From Botryococcus braunii (lineage: Eukaryota; Chlorophyta; Trebouxiophyceae), in contig KV908809.1 of NCBI GenBank assembly GCA_002005505.1, forward strand, positions 4,556-30,196: DNA of 25,641 bases, written 5' to 3'. The position numbers and the translations under genes are program-made. Within the stretch, counting starts at the first letter, position 1; each line of letters begins with the position of its first letter. Shown in pieces: positions 11,879 through 23,320 of the stretch. The notes beneath the pieces were generated by a model, which saw nothing but the letters and a program-made list of their open reading frames with translations, was not told where the DNA came from and did not search any database.

Positions 11879-14800
11879 CTTTGACCCTGGGACATTGTTC
11901 AGCAAGCTCGTGATTTGGAGGGCAGAACCAGCACACTGCATCTTCTCATTCACTTAGCTTTCAGACGTTTTTGGGCAAAATGGCTGGTAGGGCTAGCTAT
12001 TCTTTTGGCGTCTGGCAAATGGACATGTGCCTCGCACTGCGTTTAAAGCTGTAGTTGAGATCAGGACTGCGAAGCTTTTGAGATATGGGCCTCAAAAGTT
12101 CCTGAAGGTAGTTCTGTCCAGGTAACTTGAGTGGCAAATGCCATCCGTATGCTTTCCCATTTGGCGTGCTTGTATCGTGCTGGTTTAGGCACGTACGAAT
12201 TCTGGGATGGTCTGACTGGACGTCATGAGTCTGAGAGCCATTTTTTCGAGCCCGAGTTGTGCCTCGGGACTGGGAAAGGCTTGTCGTGCCAGGTGAGTCT
12301 GGTTGTTTTGCTGGTTTTTGGACTGGAATTCGTAAACTGGAACGAGTGCACTTGCTTCGTTTCTTCGTTGGTGTCAGGAAGTGACTGATTTCAACAGTGT
12401 GTTGACTCTGCACAGTGAAAGGGCCGGCTGCTACCCAGGGCTCTCAATTCTGGCCGAGTAAAGCCATTTTGACCGCGATGCCATAAGTGATTTGCCCTAG
12501 TCATGTTGGCCGATAACTTGGCTTTTGCCGGCTGAGGGCCGGCCAGTATGTCAGCACAAACATTTGATCTCAGAGTCGGTGGCTGGCGAGGGTCAAGTCG
12601 CACAGCGCTCTGCAGAAACTCTTATATCGGGCCACAGGTTACTTTTCGACGGGCTTTGACAAGGTTTCCGGCAATTGGCTGCAGCCAAAAAATGTAATTG
12701 AGACCCTGCTGCTGTCATGCTTGTGACTGTCGTTTGCCGGTTGGCTAGAAATATACTCCAAGCCCAAAACATGTTACTGTTGAAGCTCGCACTGCTCTAG
12801 CCGATGGTGTACCTTAAGCAGTGATAACTACTTTGCCGGCACCAAGGCGTTTTCTGAATAGAATGAGATCTGCTCATTGGTGGCGGAGGAGTGACAAGCA
12901 CTGAAGCGAGATTGCCGCGGCATGCACAAGTAGGCTACGGAAGCTACATGTCCTAATGACAATGTAGCAGCCGGGCCCAAGACGATCAGACCAGGAACGA
13001 TTTCAACTAGGAAGCCCAGATGGAACCCTGGAGGCGACGACAATTCCAACAATTGTGCAGACTCAGACAAGGCATTTTGAGCGTTCAGGCTCAAAATCAA
13101 ACGCAGGAGCTCGATCGATGACCAATTGGACTGCTTGTTGCGCAGCGATTTTGGGACAACGCATGCGGCATCATCCAGGGACCATCCTTGCTGAGTTTTT
13201 CAGAACTCGGAATGGATGTTGCGACAGGGCTGGACAGTGAGTTTAAACAGCAGTGAGGAGAACACACCTCATCGGAATACCCCACAGGTCATTCAACCAA
13301 CAGCATGGTACTCTTCTTGCCAGTGAGCATCGCAAATGCATGGGCCTGGTCACCACTGATAGGCGGCACTACCGCTCCCTAGCTGTAAGTACAGCAGGTC
13401 AGAGACAGCAACTTATTGCTACACATAAGAAGACCACTTACTTAAATGACAGTTGACAATCCTTTACGTAAGCTGCAGGGCAGATGATTTCAGATGATTT
13501 CGTATAAGGATGTTCACAAGATAGCCCGCTTGCTTGTAAAGATTCGATGGTCGTGGAGCAACTGTACTTACGCTGAGTGTATCCCGCATGATTTACAAGT
13601 CCTTAAGCCTAATACACCTACAAGGACTGTAGTCGACCTGCAGAAGCATAAATAGTGTCTGGAAATCGACCCTTTCACTAGAGCAAAGCTGCGATTGCGG
13701 TTGAGCACATTCTTCGTCATGCAAAATTTGCTTAGTACCATTCTTCATCATGCAAGTTTGCATGCTGGAAAGCAACACTTCGACCCGCGGCCAATAAGAT
13801 CTACAAACGTGACTATTAGGGCACGGGGGGCCTGAGATTGATATATTTCTTTGTTCTCTCAAACAAAGAGTGGAACGTGGAGTTGCCACTCTCTAGTTCC
13901 CATAATTGCAGAGGATTCCCACCATTTGCTTAGATATATCTGCCTTCTCCGTGCAGAAATCTCATTATCGGTTAATCCATGTGTTGATGCTCTAAAAATG
14001 CCCAATATCATGACTTGCAGGGCTGGCATGGCTCTTTTGTTTGTTGGTATACTTTTGCTTGTATCTAGCCTACTTCAGAAGGTTTCCAAAGGCTTTACTC
14101 GATCTACAGCTAGCTAATATTTTACTGCAGGTTACACAACATGCAACATTTGTATGTTTCATTTGAGAACCCTAATCCTGCAAGGGATGCCATTGCAAGC
14201 TAGGCCTACTTCTACGGTACAGGCACCTGTTTGGTTAAACAAGTTGTTGTCAACGCCCTGTCTTCAGGATAACGTGACACCTCTGACCCAGAGCTTTGAT
14301 TGACATCTGGAATGCGGTTGCCCGTTAAAAAACATTCTTGCTACACGCTTTGCAAAAATCCACACCAAGAAGAAATGCCGGCACAGAGGCAGCTCTTCTC
14401 TTGTGGAAAGCAGTTCTCTCACACAAATCGGTGTGTGCTCCTTCAAACCATTCAGTAAGAATGGTGCTGACCCACACCAATCTGTCAGACTTTCAAGTCC
14501 GCACTTTGACAAAGACGCTCCCATCCACTCACATGACCAGCAACTCTGGACAGGCTCGAGCAAATTTCCTGCAATGCCCCACTTCCAAGAAGTCTTATGG
14601 TTTTATCGACAATTGACTTTCACTTACCCCGCTATATACTAACAACAAAATGATTTGGGGCACGCCAACTGACCACATCAGCGCCCATTGGTCCAACGTA
14701 ATCCAAAAGTGGGCAATACTCCAGCCTTCAGAAAATCGGCCTACACAAGCTAGCCAGCCGACTATGAAAGACAATGTCTGAGCCACTCAAGAGCATCCTC

Positions 14801-16149
14801 AACCACAGTGAATTCAACTTCATCTAGCCTACGCTATTGTTGCAACTGCCAAGCGCAAGATGAAGAGTCATTGGGACCTGAGTGTTACCGACTTGAACAA
14901 CCTTAATTTACCAGCAGGTCCTTAAATGTTGGTTGTGAAGAACAACAATACTACATAGCCTTGGGACTATATCCTTCTAATCAATGGCCCATAGCAGCTA
15001 GAGAATCGCCTTCGTTTGATGCTTCCAAATTTTGAAGCGACCCCAGATTGATTGACATCCATCAAGATTGTCTTTCATGCTGAACAAACAGGCATCACAC
15101 CACTTTGCAGTCTGTTATATCCACTGCATCATGGACTCTCCAAAAATATCTTTTAATATAGTCTATGCAGGGCTTTCCAATACAGGACCGTCCAACCACA
15201 CAATTTTCTTGACTGTATGTACTTGAGCCTTTACATTGAGATGTGCAGATCACAAAGGTCATCTTTGCATTTTAGAGCGCCCGACGCCCACAGCAACCAA
15301 ACCAGGGCCCCTTGGTGATAAGTCAGGGATCTTTGTTGCCAGATGCTTTGCTCCTAGGGTCCAACTGTCACTGGTGGACAATTTTGTCATCTGCCGCTTG
15401 TCTGAGAGTAAACCAACTGCAGAGCCCCATGTACCCATATTGAGTCAGACAGCCCCTGCAATATACTGGTGGCACGTTTAATATTTAACGGACTGTCAAA
15501 AGAAATTATATAGATTAATAAACAAATTAATGAATTATGGCCGTCGTGGATTAAGCCGCTCAGACCCTCCATCTTATCTTTATGAAAACCTACTTGGATA
15601 CTTATAGCAGACAGTAGGGGGTAATCTTAATACGATGATGGATGGATCTGAAAATGCACGCACAATGCACAGAGGTACGACTTGCACACTTCTAGGTCCA
15701 CACTATGTTAACGGCAAAGCAATTAATCTTACCATTCGATGGATTTCCTGGCAGACCTTCTTGCTGAAATTTAGCTGCCAGCCTAGATCCTGCAAAAACT
15801 TTCCCCCCCTGCCCACCATGCACTATATTCAGCCAGGCATGACACACTCTCAAGGAGAACTCATTTCAACTGCAACTCTGAGAGAAGCACCGATTGTAAG
15901 GGTGTATTTGCACAGATATGGTTCCCTACAATGAGCGGAGTCCAACGCAGCTGGCACTACGTCAACACTATTCTTTGAAAAACACCATGAAAGACAGCTT
16001 TGGACTTGAACACTGAACGGTTGACGATCGTCTGCACACATACCGTAAACAACTGTCCAAGTTGGCTGACTATTGCGATTCATAAATATCTAATTTGTCA
16101 AGGAAAGAGGCATTGTGACATGTAACAACAATGGGCGGAAGGATTCATA
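11879..16149. other. Convergent intergenic region
   Basis: The P3 gene and the kinase gene end towards this 4.3-kb stretch. I find no recognisable exon, RNA gene or transposon. Small direct repeats are present: CAGATGATTT twice at about 13481-13501, and a 23-nt imperfect repeat CATTCTTC(G/A)TCATGCAA..TTGC at about 13709-13731 and 13739-13761. The 138-codon ORF at 11997-12413 (-) overlaps the likely P3 3' UTR and has no family resemblance. Confidence 0.45.
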
Positions 16150-17757
16150 TCAACGGGCGAGCGCCAACTGGTTCACCTGGGCATCACCACGAACTAACAA
16201 ATCCTGTTGAAGCCCACTCTTGCCACTCAACGCTGTAGATTGTCGAAAATCTTCACACAGATCATTGGCTGCTTGGCTACGTTTGCTGTCCGGTGGGATC
16301 TTGGCGTCTGCCAAAAGCAACCGCCTGGTATGAAGCCAAGAAGGGTCACTTTCACGTGATCCAAATCCCACTGGTTGCATGCCTACTTTGTGAGGTGGTA
16401 TTCCCGGGCTTGCAGCACTTTGAGCACCTTGGTATCTACTCCAAAGGGCCATGCCACTCAAGTCACTGCAGTTGGAAAGTGCATCGTCAAACAAGTTGCG
16501 CCTCGCCCCATGCCGTTCTTCTTGAGTAGCCAGTGACGGCAGATTGCAAGGCTCAGTCTTAGAGAGCTGTTCGGGGGGATATGCTGGTACAAGTACATTT
16601 GCTTGAACCGCACTAGCATGTATGGGCTGTGGGATTCTGTCGCCCGAACACTTCGGGATAGGGCCAGAATTGGTAGAGGTACTTTGAACCTCTCCTGTGC
16701 AAATGGCCTGCAATGTGTACTTGGGTCTAGACCAATTCAATGGTTTGCTTTGAGAAAATCCAAGGGGGAGGGGTTCTGCTGCCTTTGGTGGAGGTATTAC
16801 ACGGGGGACTCCTCCCTGTCCGGTCCACAGCAGAGGGTTGGAGATACTCAGTTTGTCCAGCTAAGGCAATAAATTGACAAACAGACCATCACTGGGGCGC
16901 AGCTTCTCGAGGCTTGAATCTCGGTACAAAAATACCAACAGACCGGAACAGGGCAAGGGCCCTGGGACAAGTACCTGAAGATATAAATGATGCAAAGCCT
17001 CCACAGGGGTTGGCCGCTTGATGGGATCCCACTGGCACATCATTGCTATGAGATCCACAGCTTCTGGTGAGGCATTGCGTATTATACTTTGCAGGGGAAC
17101 TCCTTTGCACTGCAGCCTTAGCAAGAATCCTTGATGGCCCCACTTTTTGCCTGAAGGGTCCAGCAACACCTTCCAGATAGGATTGCAGAGAGACTTGTTA
17201 AACAGAATATCTAAGAGTTCATCTCACCACTAAGAAGAGGGCATCACCTGGGGGAACGCCACTTTTAAAGTCAGAGCCAGTTTCAATCCTTCTTCCCACG
17301 TATTCACTGTTGGCGTCCCAAGGATGCTGCACAACTTGTATATTTGGTCCACCTGCTCCACACAGCAACCTCAACCCAATACCACGTGCAGAAAGCTGCA
17401 GCTTGCAGGGCTGGAAAGCATGCCTGGCATCCCACATTCTTGCACCCCCAACCACCTCCAGACGTTTTCCAATCGGCATTCCACTGGTGTTACCTTAAAA
17501 CTTCAGAGCAGTGTGATGACAGCATAGTTTCTATTGCAACTTTTTGTTGGAATGTAGAAAACACTGAACCCGACACAGAGAGGTGTGTTCTAATGTGCAC
17601 TGTCCAACCTCCTCTGACAAAACTAAAAATCACAATTGCAGATCCGTAATCCAAAATTCCCAGCTCTAGGACATATTCAGAACTCTCGGAAAATTTCAGA
17701 TCAACATACCTAAATGCACCAAACAAATGGACAGGCGCTTTTAACTTAGACGGAGCT

Positions 17758-17828
<71 letters not shown>

Positions 17829-19448
17829 TGTGTGTGCGTGTGTTTATTAGTTTATTTACAGAACAGAAACCTCCCACCCAATGGGTTTGACTTGTCGGGG
17901 TTGATAAGGCCGCCTCATCAAACCCTCAATCTTCAATCATGTGGCAACACCTAGCGCCACCTCAGCCACCCCCTGCTGGAGCCTCCCCTTATCGACAGAG
18001 CTGACCTCATCATGTCTTACATTAACAAAGAGTTTCATAATGGCTATAAGCAAAGGGACTTTACCTCTGACTTTCCAGGAAAGAGGGGCCGTAGGGAGTA
18101 CAGCTCTGCCATTATGGCACCGACAGCAAAAACATCAACAGGAGCAGAGTAGTTGCCAGCACGGAGTAAGACCTCTGGTGCACGATACCAACGTGTGCTG
18201 ACATATCCTGTGTAAGGAGGGCTGGACCGCATCTCCCGGACCAAACCAAAGTCTGCTATCTTAATTTGGTCACCACGAACCAACAGGTTTTCTGCAACAT
18301 TGATGTCAAAGTAAGTCGCAATATTTCATAAAAGCTAAAAGCTATATTCATGGCACTCACAAGGTTGTCTCCGTACAAATGCACCAGAGCACGACAGTGG
18401 CAGCCCAGCCCCAGAACACCCCTCATGTGCTAATTGATTTGCCTTATAACGCAATAACATTGCAAGACAAAATCAATGTCTATGCATGCAGAAAGAAATG
18501 GTGGCGCCACTCACCTGGCTTCATGTCTCGATGAAAGTACCCATGCTTGTGCACATGCGCCAACCCTTGGAGGATTTGGAACGTCCAGCTACGGATCTGT
18601 GCTTCAGGAGGTGGATGACCTCGATTTTTCATGAGCTGATACAAATTGCAGTCCTGCACATTGCAGCACTTACATGAACTTACTACGGGTCCCTTTCCCT
18701 CTGTGACAAGGTCATCTACCAAACATCTCAGAATGATGGCATGAAGGCCCTGAGAGAAAGGACCTTACTGCATGAGAATAAGAAGGGTAAGAATTGCAAT
18801 GTGATTCCAAAACTTGGGCTTTTGTTGAGCTTCGAGATGCAAAGAAGAACTCAAGGGCTTGAGTTCGATTTTAAGAGGCTCTTAAAAAGCAAACATGTAA
18901 CAGCGACTACAAGATGCCCTCCAACATTTGCAGTCACGAGTACCAAGTGCTTTACAGAATTGTCAGTGTAACTTTGCTGTAGGCAGTTCTATTAGAACGA
19001 AATACCTTTGGCATCGACCACAGAAAATGAGAAAAAGACATTATTCTTGTGCCATCAGTCTGCCCTCACCATGTACTCAAATATGAAGAAAAGCTCATCA
19101 TTCTGACGAATGACTTCCTTCAGTTTTACAATAGCAGGGTGTCGCAATTTACGAAGACTCTTCACTTCCCTCAAGTTGATGCATTCTTCCCAGCTGAAAA
19201 ACTTCCGTTTCATCTTTTTCACTGCAACCTGTTATCTCATAAAGGTCAAGAAACTTTACCAGAACATCCACACTGAAAGGGGAGTAAAATGATGATACCA
19301 GCATAAATCCCAAGCACAGTGTACAAGCAGCCACAAAAACACTGGAAGCAAGTCGTACAGGCTCATTTGTCCTCCTATCCAAAGCCTTCCACACCGTCCC
19401 ATACGTCCCATCTCCAATTTTTTTTATGATCTTGAATCTGCAGCCCAT
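16150..19448 (-). CDS. MHK: RCK-family (MAK/ICK/MHK-like) Ser/Thr protein kinase
   Basis: CMGC kinase of the male germ cell-associated kinase group; algal and animal relatives regulate cilium length, while plant MHK roles are unclear. Exons: 19448-19359, 19228-19070, 18653-18515, 18291-18065, 17352-17248, 17109-16975, 16860-16150, with GT-AG introns and matching phases; product about 521 aa. P-loop GDGTYG (12-17), VAVKK with Lys34, C-helix Glu51 in LREVKSL, catalytic HRDMKPEN (Asp126), DFG (143-145), activation-loop TGY (157-159), APE (167-169), [12 protein letters not shown] and [13 protein letters not shown]. Residues about 286-521 form an unrecognised tail starting [16 protein letters not shown] replaces the usual HRDL and TGY replaces TEY/TDY. 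The start MGCRFKII is the in-frame ATG, but CTGCAG just after it could be an acceptor, so a short upstream exon is possible. The junction of exons 6 and 7 is the least certain. Confidence 0.88.
17763..17843. repeat. (TG)n microsatellite in kinase intron 4
   Basis: About 80 nt of TG with two interruptions near 17825 and 17837. In the sense (-) orientation of the kinase it reads (CA)n inside the 712-nt intron 17353-18064, the longest intron of that gene. Confidence 0.95.
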
Positions 19449-20774
19449 ATGGACAGTATCCCTCAGCAGCTACCCATGCAGCACAGAAATAGATCAACAT
19501 CATCAAAAGAATTTCAGCGCAAAGCTCAACAGTTAGTGGAAAAAGTGTTACTGTCCAGATGTCCATGACGTCGGCCATAACAAATTTTGAAACGTCGCAC
19601 GAAAGAGCCCCCGATATCAATTGATAAACGTCGAAAACTATGTTCCAGTTTACCAAGAACAACAAATCAAGATGGACACGCACGCCGTTCCGAGTACAAG
19701 AGTGTAAAGCTCATTCAGGGCCAGAATTGAAAATCGCATGAATTAGTATAGCAATAGAAATTACAGTGTACCTTTCCATAAGCACCAGTATCCTCTGCCC
19801 CACCCGACGGCTACTTTTTGCCTTCGACTGCGGCCTACAAGGCCTCGGTTGGTAAGCCTCCGCTTTCTACACAGCACCCAGGTAGGCGAATACTCTGAGG
19901 AACAATGGGAAACAAAAGATCCCGCAATCTGCATCGCTTTTTCAATAGAGACTCACAATGCGTCAGGCCTGCGCCAAAATCCATTGGTCGTGTATCACCG
20001 AGGGCGGACAGGTGGCGCTATAAAAGTAAGTAGTAAAGCCACAGGATTAGCCACTTCAAAGAAGTAAGGGTGCTCTTATTCCCAACATTTGTGCTGGTCT
20101 ACAATGTCCGAAAGAGTACATGCATGAGTTACGAGGTTATTGGTTTGCGCGGAACATGTTTCACATGGCCCAAAATGACATTGGGCTGGCCCCATTATAC
20201 GGAGAGACTCGGGGTTTGGGCACACTCGACGGTCTCGATTCCGATTTCCGCATGAAATGTTGCGACGTGAATCAGTACCGCAGGAATCGGAATCTCAGTT
20301 GTCCACCGTGGACAGTCGGACCGTCCCGTCCCGATGTCTGCCACATCGAGAGTACTATCGTGTTCCCTTGCCATAGGCCTTACGGAGTACCCGAAGGTGT
20401 CAGCATACCCCTCTAGGTAATTGGCCCTGGCCCAGGACATCTGCAGGGTTGACGCGCAGTGTGCTGGCGGGCAGGGATTACGCGCTCTTCCCTACAAATC
20501 TCCCAGGGCGGGTGGGCGGGTCAACAAATAAGTTTGCCAACCAACCCGGAGGTATGCTATCCTCCTTCAAATATTCAATGAAGGCTTTCAGCAATTTTTC
20601 TTTGTGTGCGAGCCTTCATTTCCTCGCCCTTGCTTGGCGCCGCAGTTCTAGAAGCTTACTGTCTACCCTATCACGTGACCGTTCGTAGTGCCTTTACCCT
20701 GACGGTGCCGATGGGCTAGCATCGAGAGTACTATCGTGTTCCCTTGTGTGAAAGGTTATGGGCAATCGGCTTTC
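19449..20774. other. Kinase upstream region, unassigned
   Basis: This would hold the kinase promoter and leader. Open frames at 20195-20440 (-) and 20478-20615 (-; reads KEKLLKAFIEYLKED then IPPGWLANLFVD) look protein-like but have no recognised homology or splice partners. A 27-bp exact repeat, CATCGAGAGTACTATCGTGT plus TCCCTTG, occurs at 20344-20370 and 20720-20746. Confidence 0.4.
20344..20746. repeat. 27-bp direct repeat pair, 376 bp apart
   Basis: Identical copies at 20344-20370 and 20720-20746. The spacing and the adjoining larger repeat suggest local duplication near the retrotransposon end. It is too long to be a retrotransposon target-site duplication. Confidence 0.75.
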
Positions 20775-20909
20775 CCTGTACAAAGCAGACAGGTCGTCAA
20801 TAGACGAAGTTACACCAGCTACAGTCCGTACGACTGTCTGCTGAGTGCCACACACAACTGTCGGACAAGACTAGCATCTGGTGATGCCCAGCATCTTTCA
20901 CAACCAGTT
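20775..20909. repeat. 135-bp perfect direct repeat, copy 1
   Basis: From CCTGTACAAAGCAGACAGG to TTTCACAACCAGTT the sequence is identical to 21103-21237, 328 bp away. Identity over 135 bp implies a recent duplication. It lies just beyond the 3' end of copia pol and is probably LTR or LTR-adjacent sequence. Confidence 0.9.
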
Positions 20910-21102
20910 CCGTTACATCATTATCTTGTACACAAGCACCGATCAAGCAATCACTAGATAAGGCTCTAGACGGCTACGTTCAAGTACATGCCTATACTCC
21001 CTGAAGTCACTGTCCCTTAACTGTTTGAGTGACTACAGGGTACACTAAGCTTGTTCACTCTCACAATAGCAACAATGATACAACACACACTGCCGCACCG
21101 TA

Positions 21103-21237
21103 CCTGTACAAAGCAGACAGGTCGTCAATAGACGAAGTTACACCAGCTACAGTCCGTACGACTGTCTGCTGAGTGCCACACACAACTGTCGGACAAGACT
21201 AGCATCTGGTGATGCCCAGCATCTTTCACAACCAGTT
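21103..21237. repeat. 135-bp perfect direct repeat, copy 2
   Basis: Second copy of the 20775-20909 repeat, with no mismatch. The 193 bp between the copies is not itself repeated in the window, so this is a spaced rather than a tandem duplication. Confidence 0.9.
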
Positions 21238-21440
21238 GGTATTCACTCCGGTGGGGCAGCCTTAAGAGTTCATCCGACAAACGTGTGATCTAGATAGGAT
21301 TGTACCTTATGTTCGAAAACGTCCAGAATCTGCCGTGTCTCAAGGTACCTTATGTTCTCAATGGACCCATATCCTAATAGTGCACACATGAAGATCACTT
21401 AAAGCACAAGGCATTCAATAATAATGTTCAGAACTCAACA

Positions 21441-21453
21441 CTTCCCCTTGCCT
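21441..21453 (-). other. Candidate polypurine tract
   Basis: On the - strand AGGCAAGGGGAAG directly precedes TGTTGAG. In LTR retrotransposons this tract primes plus-strand DNA synthesis. One C interrupts the purines, which is tolerated. It lies 7 nt after the pol stop codon. Confidence 0.55.
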
Positions 21454-21460
21454 GCATGCT

Positions 21461-23316
21461 TTAAGTGTATCTTCTCAAACCTAGTGAATCACGATGACCA
21501 ACAAACACGGGCTTGGCAAGTGGCTTGGTCATAATGTCAGCCACATTGCGAGCAGATTCCACATAGAGGATATCTACCTGCCCAAGTGCCATAGCTTCCC
21601 TAGCGTAGTGGAAGCTTACTGCAACGTGCTTTGTGAATTTGGAATACAGGGGGTTCCGTAAATTAGAAATGCATCCTTGGTTGTCACAGAAAATTTTGAC
21701 CCTCCAAGGTGCAGCCCCTATCTCTTCCAAGAAGCCCCTTAGCCAGTTGGCTTCCTTCACAATATGGCCAGCTGCCATAAACTCAGCTTGCACAGTTGAG
21801 GTAGCAACTGAGCTCTGCTTCTTGCTTCCCCAAACCACGGCACTACCATAGACTGATAGAACATAGCCAGTGGTGGAATACCTGTGGTCCAGGTCCCCAG
21901 CATAGTCGGCATCAACATAGCCTTCTAGCTCAGGGCCCTTTCCACCCAGAGTAAGAGCTAACTCTCTGGTATCTCTCAAGTACTTCAGCACTCGAATGGC
22001 CTCATTCCAGTGTGAGGTAGTGGGTGTCATTCTATACCTTGACAACACTCCAACAGCCTGAGAAATGTCAGGCCGGGTCGTATTGGCTATGTACAGTAAC
22101 GATCCAATTAACTCGCAGTATCGATGACCAGGTGGCAGAGGGGTACCAGCCCCATGTGACATACCATCTGAGGACTCGGGTCTGCTGCTAGCCACGAAGT
22201 CCTTGGACATGGGGGTATCAACCCCACGTCCATCATCAGCAACGCCAAACTTCTCCACAAGAGCATCAATCTTGGGAGTGCAACTCATGGAAATAGTGCC
22301 CTGAACTCTATTGCGTAGGACCTGACACCCCAGGAAATCATTCACCTCTCCCAAATCATGGATGGTGAAGTCCTTCTTCAATAACTCTTTCCCCCACTCA
22401 ATCTCTGCAACCACTCTGGCAACTATGAGAAGATCATCGACATAAACAAGAATAAACGACAGATTACCATCAGGGGCCCTCCTGATGTATACCCCAGCGT
22501 CGCTCTTGCATACACTATACCCCATCACGCTCAACTTGTCGCTCAAGGTCTTGTGCCAAGCCCGTGGGGCTTGCTTAAGACCGTAGAGTGCCTTCCTGAG
22601 CTTGCACACAACTCTCGTGTTGCCATTCTCAAATCCTGGTGGTTGGGTCACATAGACCTCTTCCTCCAACTCCCCATTGAGAAAAGCTGTCTTGATATCC
22701 ACTTGGTGGATCTCAAGATTTTGTGTGGCAGCCACTGCCAGCACAGCTCTCCTAGCACCATAGCTGCTGGTAGGTGCAAAAACCTCACCAACATCTATAC
22801 CAGGAATCTGTCTGCAACCCTGGGCAACCAATCTTGCTTTAAACCGAGTGACATTCCCATGTGCATCGTTTTTTGTAGAAAAAATCCAATGAACAGGGAT
22901 AACTTTCTGCCCATGGGGTCTTTCCACATACTGCATAACCTCATGGGTGTCTAAAGACTCCATCTCCTCTTGCATTGCCTGCTGCCAAAACTCCCACTGA
23001 GGTGAGCGCTGGGCTTCCCTCAAGTTTGAGGGCACGTGAACTTTTCCCAACCTGACAGAAGGTACACTCTGTACCTTATGCTGTGGTGCAGCAGGGCTGT
23101 CAGCCTTACTGGTGCTGTTCCCTTCTCTCTCTCTCTCTCCCTGGTTGCCAGAATAAGGTACATTATGTACCTTATGCTGGGACTGGGCAGTACTGCCGGG
23201 ATTATCTGATTCCTTCTCAAGTCTCTCTCTCTCTCCTTGACTACTGGACTCATGTGCAGCACCCTTACATTCTCGCACCTTCCGCAATGCAGAGGGAGCA
23301 GCAGCTCTCTCTCTCT
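21461..23316 (-). pseudogene. copia pol fragment: reverse transcriptase and RNase H
   Basis: An open frame of over 600 codons. After a repeated linker come AMQEEMESLDTHEV, FKARLVAQGCRQ, QVDIKTAFLNGELEEEVYV, PPGFE and LYGLKQAPRAWH. YVDD, the RT active site, is at 22433-22444. RNase H shows GYVDADYAGD, AEFMAAGHIVKE, FCDNQGCIS and ADIMTKPLAK. All catalytic aspartates that I can identify are present. It ends in TAA at 21461. The domain set is complete and may still be translated alone from a downstream ATG, but it is cut off from integrase by a frameshift. Confidence 0.93.
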
Positions 23317-23320
23317 CCTG
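23060..23320 (-). repeat. Repeated linker in copia pol with three (GA)n tracts
   Basis: Three (CT)n tracts on + (23124-23139, 23222-23235, 23305-23317) each encode GERERE-like residues, and two units carry QHKVxxVP (CAGCATAAGGTACA). The spacing of about 80-100 bp points to tandem duplication of a linker unit. This region is variable in copia elements and probably tolerates length change. Confidence 0.7.

Larger units (their letters stand above)
20775..21440 (-). repeat. Probable 3' LTR of the copia element (far end unresolved)
   Basis: Reading on the - strand, pol ends at 21461, a purine-rich tract follows and then TGTTGAGTTCTGAAC starts at 21440. Pol, polypurine tract, then TG is the expected order for a 3' LTR. 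The closing CA and the matching 5' LTR cannot be identified, because the 5' end lies outside the window. The left limit given is only the edge of the 135-bp repeat. Confidence 0.5.

Noticed and set aside
11997..12413. 138-codon ORF on the - strand
   Set aside because: Antisense to the probable P3 3' UTR, no motif, no splice partner.
16150..16740. 196-codon ORF as a stand-alone gene
   Set aside because: It lacks an ATG at its start and is continuous in frame with sequence up to the acceptor at 16860, so it is best read as the kinase C-terminal exon.
16861..17169. Read-through of kinase exon 6 to a stop at 16861
   Set aside because: A good GT donor at 16974 and a good AG acceptor at 16861-16862 allow a clean splice into the long tail exon; read-through gives only 37 residues without similarity.
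19375..19683. Hydrophobic 102-codon ORF on the - strand upstream of the kinase
   Set aside because: It overlaps kinase exon 1 in another frame and has no recognisable family; hydrophobic runs arise from AT-rich sequence.
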